Assembly (NCBI GenBank): GCA_001466705.2
Contig: LATX02000235.1
Coordinates: forward strand, 124,001-188,000
Length of the DNA: 64,000 nucleotides
Source of the DNA: Moniliophthora roreri
Lineage: Eukaryota > Basidiomycota > Agaricomycetes > Agaricales > Marasmiaceae
Direction: 5' to 3'
Part shown: positions 57,080 to 64,000 of the stretch, in pieces
Numbering within the stretch: the first letter of the stretch is position 1
How the letters are laid out: every line of letters begins with the position of its first letter
Made by a program: the position numbers and the translations under genes
The notes under the pieces: model-generated
Seen by the model: only the letters and a program-made list of their open reading frames with translations
The model's database searches: none
Told to the model about the DNA's origin: nothing

Positions 57080-58327
57080 AAGTTCCCTCAATCCAGAGAG
57101 GACAAGAAATTCTTCAGTACCTGCAACCAATCATCGACAGTTCAGTTGAGTTCGTGAAAGACCCAGAGGCTCTAATTGAGTACCTGGATCAGGCTGAGAA
57201 TTTTGACACAGTTTGTCATATGATGGACCAGGAGTTCCCATGTTTCTATGCCTTTCATATTGCAAAATCTGTCGCACTGTATTATGACCAGTAAGTCTGT
57301 CTGACTCACTTATTTAGACTCCTCTTAACGACATATAATAGGGATGCTGCAGTCATGAACTTCTGACTCACCAACATAGTGCCCATTTATACTGCACATG
57401 GCTCATGGGCAGCTGGCCTTTTCGCCATGATCACTAAAGGTGCCGAACCCCTTCACAACCAGGTCCAGGACGAACTGAGCAGCACTACGGGACTACCAAG
57501 CCTACCTCCTCCTTCTCCATACCATTCCAGACCAGCCACTACTCCTGCATATCCCTCATCTCCCCGCACTCCTTGTACACCAAGGACTATGCCGAGGAAT
57601 ACAGCTCAACCACAAACACCACAGCCAATTTTGTCTATGTCAGTTCGTGACGCATCTAACTCCCCAACCTCACCATCTGGAGTTCAAAGGATGGCTGCTG
57701 TTTCACAAGTGCCAACCTCTCTCTTAGCCGTCCCTCATACTCTGGCTGTCCATTGTACTCCGGCTGTCCCTCGTACTCCAGCCACCCCTTGTACTCCGAC
57801 TCGACCAACTCGGTCACCAACCTTTCCCGCTGCCCGTTCTCCCCTACAAACCTCTTGAACGTCTGTTGCTCGCTCTCAAACTACTCAGAACTTGGATGGT
57901 AAGTTAATTTTCACTTCCAGAAATATTCACTCTCACTATTTTATCTCAAGATGAGCTGTACTGGAATAATGTCAAAGAATTTACTGCCAGTCAGCTTGAG
58001 GCAGCTGAGGCAAGTTTTAACAACGTACCAGCTTCCTCCAACCACAACCCATCAGAACTTGAGCTTGCCACTTACAGAATATCTGAGAATGTCGAGAAGG
58101 ATTGGGATGAGGCTATGAGGAACATTGGCACAATTGTTGGGCAGTATGGCATTCTCTACCTGAAGTGTCACGGTTATGGAACAGAGAGAGCATGCCTGGT
58201 AGTAGAGGCGTACTGCCGATGCAATCGAAGCTTTGAAAATTTTGTTGATCGCATGGCTGCTATCAGGCCCTCTGTATCCATTGAACCCCTATCTATGTTG
58301 TATGCTTTGTTAGATGATGGGGTGTAA
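57060..58327 (+). pseudogene. Unrecognised KDZ-cargo gene with nonsense codons
   Basis: Protein-like exons: FADEVPSIQRGQEILQYLQ to HIAKSVALYYDQ (57075-57291); after a short intron, DAAVMNF then TGA then LTN and PIYTAHGSWAAGLFAMITKG; a long Pro/Thr/Ser-rich stretch with PRTP and PCTP repeats (57500-57850); a further TGA at about 57856; then LYWNNVKEFTASQLEAAEAS, KDWDEAMRNIGTIVGQYGI and a stop at 58325-58327. The stops fit CGA to TGA. I do not recognise the family; the Pro-rich centre between two helical parts is its main trait. Confidence 0.45.
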
Positions 58328-58526
58328 AAGCTTTTTGTGAACTGAACATTCTGCTCGTTGATCAAGTAATACACTTCTGTTCTATCCATCGCTTGAGTGG
58401 TTTGAAACGGTGCAACTCACAATCAATCAAATTCAAATCCAAGAGTGTTACAAATTTTCTTGATTTTTATTTATCTCCGGAATCCCTTGTTCTGTGTCAC
58501 TTCACTGCTCTCTATTTCTCTACTAC

Positions 58527-60520
58527 ATGGTCATCATCAAGGTCTACAAGCCCGGTGATAAGCGTCCTAGTGCTCCTAAAGTCCCAAAATCAAAGTACTC
58601 CTTTGTCCCGGCCCAATGAACCATCCGACCACACCTTCAATTTTACCAGCCCACAAAGAACCTGCTCACAAAGACCCAACGTAAAGAGCGAGAGAAACGT
58701 GGAAAGGCAAAGCGGGAAGCATTGAAAAAGGATGTGGAGCTGAATAATGAGCTCAAGCACAGATGTGCTGCCTTAGCTACAAAGTACAGGCTGAAGGAAC
58801 GCTATTTCTTGGATATATTCTTTCAAGGTGGTGTTCGGACTGTGAGGGCTCAGAAAAAAATCAATAAATATAATGCATGGAAGTTCGTCAAGTCTCACGA
58901 TCTGAGGAATAGTACGTGTTTGTCCATCTCGAATGCATCCCGAAACTGATATCTTGTAGGCGGCGTCACTAACCTCAACACAGTCCAAATCGCCCAGAAA
59001 TATGGCAATGAATATTGGGAGCTACGCAGGCCTGAGAATCGTACTGCAATGTGTGAGCTCGTCAAACAATACAAGAGAATCTCACAGCAGGTTGCGTACC
59101 GAAAGATTTGACACCCTACTGCAAAAGCCCATGCTTAAATATTTGCCAAAAGCGCGTCAAACCTTGGTGAAATGGTTGGTTGTATTGTCGTAGTCCTTCT
59201 GTAGGCTGGCCTCTTTGTTATTCAGTTCGACACTTTCAAACAGCGAGTTGGTGTCGAAGGTTTCTTTTGTGTTGTTCGCAGTCACACCGACACGTTCACG
59301 GCACCTAAATGGTATTTCTCAAACCCCAAGATCGAGCCCTACCTGAAGGTTATAGTGCGCAGTTGGGATACAGATTGTGTTGGATACAGGCTCAAAGCCT
59401 TTGCGATCGCCAGCTGCAGTCCAGAGAAAATGTCGGAAAAAGCAGACGAGAAGTCTAAGATCTTGGAGCATCAGATTCGGGATAAAGTTAAAGAGTTGCT
59501 CAGTGAGTACATCATATGTTGATGGATAACTTGTTGAATTAATGACTTCTAGGCAATGAACTTGGTGGAAAAACGATTAATACGATACCCTGGGACAACT
59601 TCGGCTCCCAGATCACCCTGCTACACGGCATCATTCCTCGGAACTGGCCAGGGGAATTTCAAAATCCAAGTCGCTTGAGCAGCAAAGTCGCTCCGCTGCA
59701 GGATCTTCTTGCCGGCCTTAAGGATGGGTCCATTGGATTCAAGCAGCTTGATCCTGACGAGCTTGAGGAATGGACAGTGAAGCATGAGGAGGAGATGAGG
59801 AAGAAGCGGGAGGGAAAAAAGAACAGCGCCGACAAGGCCAGCGGTAAGAAAGGGAAGAAGTTGTCTGCATCAAAAGGGCCAGCAAAGAGGGGTAAGGCGC
59901 CTATCGAGAGGATTGTGGGTACTGCCAAGTCTGTCGATCATTCGTCGTCTTCCAGCTCAGAGTCATCAAGCTCTAGTGAATCCGATTCCGATTCCAAAAA
60001 CAATGAGTCAAACGCGAAGAGATCGAATACGAAGAAGGCAGGGGACAGGAAAAAGGACAAGGTGTCAAAGAGGAAGGCATTAGAGGGAGGCGGAAATTCG
60101 GATGCAACTGTTAACAAGGAGTTGAATGCCCCCGGACAGAAGGAGTGGCCTAAACCAAAGAAGATACCTAAGAAGGTCATCTCCCACTCACCTCATGCTT
60201 CCCCTGAACCTCTTTTCCTGCCTGATCAATCTCCTGGCCTAGACCCTTCCCCATTGCCTTCTCAAAACGAAACTCCCCAAGCCAATCCCAACACACACTC
60301 CACTAACCCCAATGTAAGTGGCGGCGGCGACGACAACGACAGCAATGACAACGACAGCAGCGACAACGAAACATCAGTGATGGGGAATAGGATGCCGAGG
60401 CGGAAGCATAAGGCTAGGGTCTGCATTGCACCTGAGATTGACCGGGGAACGAAAAGGTCGCGTACTGATGAGCAAGGAAAGTCGAGGTCAAAGACAGCAG
60501 GGAGGTCGGGTAGAAATTGA
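58527..60520 (+). pseudogene. KDZ-associated gene with HMG-like N-terminal region
   Basis: Starts MVIIKVYKPGDKRPSAPKVP, then a TGA (58618-58620) where CGA is likely. A basic stretch REKRGKAKREALKKDVEL leads to KINKYNAWKFVKSHDLRN and, after an intron (58913-58960), VQIAQKYGNEYWELRRPENR. The spacing resembles an HMG-type helical module. Another TGA follows (about 59109), then RVGVEGFFCVVRSHTDTF and VGYRLKAFAIASC, an intron (59500-59552) and a long last exon with Ser-rich and Lys-rich low complexity, stop 60518-60520. Similar long proteins without a formal name are common beside mushroom transposons (my recollection of the family pattern). DNA-binding role inferred, low certainty. Confidence 0.5.
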
Positions 60521-61638
60521 TACCTGATTTTTGGTAGTTCTATACATTGCATAAAATTCATTCTCCCGTGTCTTCTCTGTTGGCCTTTGGGTGAGAAATG
60601 AGGTTAAAAAAGATGTACTCTATTGCATTTCTATTGCATTGGTACACGTCAGTGTTTGTATGGTTTGTATACAGCTAAAATTACTGGATTGAGTTACTAT
60701 GAATTGAAGAATCACCATAAAGACGCACTATATCACCAGTGACAATGACAACTCTGTGACGACTCTGAACAGCGCCTGACCGTGGTGGGAATGTTGACCA
60801 AGGAGTGTTGGGAAGCCGAGACCGGTGATGAGTCACGAGCACCGGGAAGGAGCTCTGACAGGTGGGCCTTGAGGACTTGGGTGTCGATGAAGGGTGGTCT
60901 AGGAGGTGCAGCAGAGTGCAGATGGAAGGGGCAGAGAAGTGCAGGCATTTGCCCACTATTTCCGTCTCTTCTGATGCCGCATCAGACCCCAATCATGGCA
61001 TCTAATCGGTTCCGGGTACCGGGACACAAAGGTGCACCACTGAGAACTGGAATGTCTGAGATGAAGAAAGGATGTTTTCGAGGGATAATTGAAGGGAATG
61101 CACGGGCGTCGGGAACAGAAAGGCGCAATCATGGACGTTCAAAAGCAAGGCAACCCACGTGGTAATTTCCATTTTCAGTTATCTTATTGCCATTATCGAT
61201 GCAAGCAACGGCAGAATGGACTCCTAGCATAGCGCAGCATGCGTAGCACATACAGCTGTAAAGCAATGCTATTTAGATTATTCCTGCCCAGTAAGAATGA
61301 ATCAGTATAAGCACCCATAATAGTTGAGACGAACAAAGCGGTGCCTCTGAATTCAATCTGAACTGCCCTTTTTGCAAGCCCTAGATCTGTAACGTGGGTG
61401 ACAATCCAATTACCCTTTCGTTTTCTTTCAAGAATCAAAACTGTCGGTTGGTGATGAAGTAGTTCTGTGGGGCTCCATGTGCCCACGGATGAAAGGCGCG
61501 GATATACAAGTTCGTCTCGCCGGTCCGCCGGCGCCGCTTGACTGGCAAGCCGGAAATTTCTCAAGCGTTAAGCGCCCAGGGCAGGCTTCTTCTCAGACGA
61601 CCACCGTCATCGGATCTCTCGTGTCACCCTCATTGTTG
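60469..61638. repeat. 1170-bp direct repeat, first copy
   Basis: No difference was seen from 61640-62809: every open frame in it recurs with the same length at +1171. It covers the end of the HMG-like gene, the right KDZ terminal repeat, the outside flank and a dispersed repeat shared with 34425-34650. Probably unmerged contig ends. Confidence 0.9.
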
Positions 61639-61639
61639 N
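61639..61639. other. Assembly join (single N)
   Basis: Separates two indistinguishable 1170-bp copies. Confidence 0.9.
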
Positions 61640-62809
61640 TGAGCAAGGAAAGTCGAGGTCAAAGACAGCAGGGAGGTCGGGTAGAAATTGATACCTGATT
61701 TTTGGTAGTTCTATACATTGCATAAAATTCATTCTCCCGTGTCTTCTCTGTTGGCCTTTGGGTGAGAAATGAGGTTAAAAAAGATGTACTCTATTGCATT
61801 TCTATTGCATTGGTACACGTCAGTGTTTGTATGGTTTGTATACAGCTAAAATTACTGGATTGAGTTACTATGAATTGAAGAATCACCATAAAGACGCACT
61901 ATATCACCAGTGACAATGACAACTCTGTGACGACTCTGAACAGCGCCTGACCGTGGTGGGAATGTTGACCAAGGAGTGTTGGGAAGCCGAGACCGGTGAT
62001 GAGTCACGAGCACCGGGAAGGAGCTCTGACAGGTGGGCCTTGAGGACTTGGGTGTCGATGAAGGGTGGTCTAGGAGGTGCAGCAGAGTGCAGATGGAAGG
62101 GGCAGAGAAGTGCAGGCATTTGCCCACTATTTCCGTCTCTTCTGATGCCGCATCAGACCCCAATCATGGCATCTAATCGGTTCCGGGTACCGGGACACAA
62201 AGGTGCACCACTGAGAACTGGAATGTCTGAGATGAAGAAAGGATGTTTTCGAGGGATAATTGAAGGGAATGCACGGGCGTCGGGAACAGAAAGGCGCAAT
62301 CATGGACGTTCAAAAGCAAGGCAACCCACGTGGTAATTTCCATTTTCAGTTATCTTATTGCCATTATCGATGCAAGCAACGGCAGAATGGACTCCTAGCA
62401 TAGCGCAGCATGCGTAGCACATACAGCTGTAAAGCAATGCTATTTAGATTATTCCTGCCCAGTAAGAATGAATCAGTATAAGCACCCATAATAGTTGAGA
62501 CGAACAAAGCGGTGCCTCTGAATTCAATCTGAACTGCCCTTTTTGCAAGCCCTAGATCTGTAACGTGGGTGACAATCCAATTACCCTTTCGTTTTCTTTC
62601 AAGAATCAAAACTGTCGGTTGGTGATGAAGTAGTTCTGTGGGGCTCCATGTGCCCACGGATGAAAGGCGCGGATATACAAGTTCGTCTCGCCGGTCCGCC
62701 GGCGCCGCTTGACTGGCAAGCCGGAAATTTCTCAAGCGTTAAGCGCCCAGGGCAGGCTTCTTCTCAGACGACCACCGTCATCGGATCTCTCGTGTCACCC
62801 TCATTGTTG
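61640..62809. repeat. 1170-bp direct repeat, second copy
   Basis: See 60469-61638. After 62809 the sequence continues as unique DNA, so this copy is probably the real genomic right flank. Confidence 0.9.
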
Positions 62810-63346
62810 AGCTCTGCAGGATATCGGCCTAAAGCGTAGCTTATATAGTAGCACTTATTCTTGTTGGGTTAGGAAAGCCATTTAAGCGGAGTACGGTGAC
62901 TCATCTGCCGACCTTTTTTTACTCGCCAGTCTAATTTAACACAACTCAAGTTTGGAAGGGATTTCCAGGTCTCCGAAAGGAATTTTTTGAACGAAAGGTA
63001 GAGCCTGAGAGGTTCAACTTCTCGCGACATCGTGTCTCATTACGCGTACGTATTTGGCTCAGCAAGCTTCTTCTTGATGCGCTCCCAACGGGCAAGGCAG
63101 AATACGGGTGATTAAAGAAACTAAATTACCATAATTGTCTTTTCTGGCGCCGAGTTAGGCCTTACTCCGGCAGGTGTCTCTTGCTGGGGCAGATGGGAAA
63201 GAAATCATTTGAGCTGCCTCGAATTAGAGAACCGTCATAATCGGAGTAGCCGATAGCTCGACTTTGCTACTACTTGGGGAATTAGTTGGTACGTCGACTA
63301 TATAACCTCTTGGTTCTACGACTCACCTCTCCTCAGATCAAATAAC
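62810..63346. other. Intergenic, promoter side of the 2OG oxygenase
   Basis: No gene was seen. A TATATAA motif at 63299-63305 lies 48 bases before the ATG at 63347 and is the likely core promoter. Confidence 0.5.
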
Positions 63347-64000
63347 ATGCCTACCCTCGAATTACCACCTTTCCCAACCGACGTACCCACACATCCACTT
63401 CTTATCATTGACTACGCTCTTCTCAAAGCCGGGGACGAGACAGAGATCAGCCGCCTTTGGTCAGCTGCTACTTCACTCGGTTTCTGGTAGTGAGTGTTAG
63501 AAGGCTCTCGATACGACATTCGGTTCTAATCTCCTCTTAGCCTGAAGAATCACGGAGCCGACGAAGAGGTGAATGAAATGTTCGAGATGGGACATGAGAC
63601 GATGGCTCTACCTCTGGAGGAAAAGATGAAGTTTGAGCAAGGAGATACTGGAGTATCATTCGGGTTCGTCTTTCTCTTCCGCACCGAGAACTATGCTTGA
63701 CTCACATCTCGTACCTAGTTACAAGGCCGCCGGCGCGAACGCAGTAGATGCATCAGGCGTCAAAGACACCGTCGAGTTCATCAACATCGCCAAAGACGAC
63801 GGCTTCTCCTGGCCCAAGATTGCTCGCCGAGCCTACCCATCCACTGTGAACCATCGCATGGATTCCACTGTTGTACCATTCATCAAGAAGTCGGAAGAAG
63901 TCAACCAGACTATTCTGGAAATCTTCAATACCAAGCTGGGGCTCCCGACATGTGAACTCGGAAAACGTCATACCAAGGATGAGTTCAGCGGAAGTGAGGC
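63347..64000 (+). CDS. 2-oxoglutarate/Fe(II) oxygenase (isopenicillin N synthase-like), N-terminal part
   Basis: Starts at 63347 (MPTLELPPFPTDVPTHPLLI). Intron 1 is 63490-63540 and intron 2 is 63664-63718; both keep frame. The N-terminal non-haem dioxygenase domain shows the typical order: IDYALLKAGDE, RLWSAATSLGFWYLKNHGAD, a Met-rich METMAL-like helix, LEEKMKFE and then GYKAAGANAVD. The catalytic H-x-D and R-x-S motifs would lie beyond the right edge. The family oxidises small molecules and includes secondary-metabolism and hormone-type oxygenases; substrate unknown. It is unrelated to the TET/JBP-like gene apart from the shared cofactor chemistry. Confidence 0.82.

Larger units (their letters stand above)
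44938..61034. mobile_element. Large KDZ-type DNA transposon with TET/JBP cargo
   Basis: The segment 44938-44978 plus 45539-45800 is nearly identical, in inverted orientation, to 60733-61034. Both outer ends read CACCTTTGTGTCCC(A/G)GTACCCGGAACC when read inwards in pieces. The flanks carry an exact 7-bp direct repeat CACCACT (44931-44937 and 61035-61041), as expected for a target duplication. Inside lie a KDZ transposase, a basic Arg-rich gene, a TET/JBP-like dioxygenase, an unrecognised gene and an HMG-like gene. The left terminal repeat is split by a 560-bp element. Assembly joins at 50975, 52574 and 53939 lie within, so the internal order and the 16.1-kb length are approximate, and the copy shown may be a composite. 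Confidence 0.72.

Noticed and set aside
61193..61564. 123-codon minus-strand frame, repeated at 62364-62735
   Set aside because: Lies in a dispersed repeat whose relative near 34500 does not keep the frame; the second copy is the assembly duplicate.
63347..64000. 2OG oxygenase as part of the TET/JBP system
   Set aside because: It belongs to the isopenicillin N synthase-like family acting on small molecules and lies outside the transposon ends; proximity only.

Overview
The window is nuclear DNA from a filamentous basidiomycete, most likely a mushroom-forming Agaricomycete. The genes are split by many 45-65 nt GT-AG introns and lie on both strands without operons. The gene families (fungal F-box proteins, UNC93-like transporters, etherase-type GSTs, a Crinkler-like P-loop ATPase, KDZ transposons with TET/JBP dioxygenases) are typical of that group. 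Three tRNA genes carry short introns. All gene models were read by eye from splice signals and frame continuity.

Layout. 1-4.3 kb: the 3' end of a GH51 arabinofuranosidase, an intron-rich sugar transporter and tRNA-Ile(UAU). 4.5-5.0 kb: a compact four-exon gene for the small RPA subunit (minus strand). 6.7-17.6 kb: two copies of a divergent pair, N-acetylglucosamine-kinase-like gene plus UNC93-like transporter. Copy A keeps the kinase and has a broken transporter; copy B has a broken kinase and keeps the transporter. An F-box gene and an HMG-box gene lie between them. 17.7-27.1 kb: an SDR, a GST and three F-box genes. 27.1-37.3 kb: a tandem array of about 4.15-kb units (two full, one partial) carrying tRNA-Gly(GCC), a small membrane-protein gene and an unrecognised minus-strand transcript. 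Unit 1 has an extra hAT-like insertion with an 8-bp target duplication. 38.6-43.1 kb: a Crinkler-like ATPase and a second GST.

43.6-62.8 kb is transposon territory. The main object is a roughly 16-kb element (44938-61034) with about 300-bp inverted terminal repeats and a 7-bp direct repeat on both flanks. It carries a KDZ-type transposase, a basic Arg-rich gene, a TET/JBP-like 2-oxoglutarate/Fe(II) dioxygenase gene (the family that oxidises 5-methylcytosine), an unrecognised gene and an HMG-like gene. Copies inside the element differ mainly at former CpG sites (TG in one copy, CA in the other), and several premature stops are CGA to TGA changes. This fits decay of a methylated element that carried its own putative methylcytosine oxidase. 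Four single N positions mark contig joins; at least one (61639) leaves an exact 1170-bp duplication that looks like an assembly artefact. The window ends inside a 2OG-Fe(II) oxygenase gene (63.3-64.0 kb).
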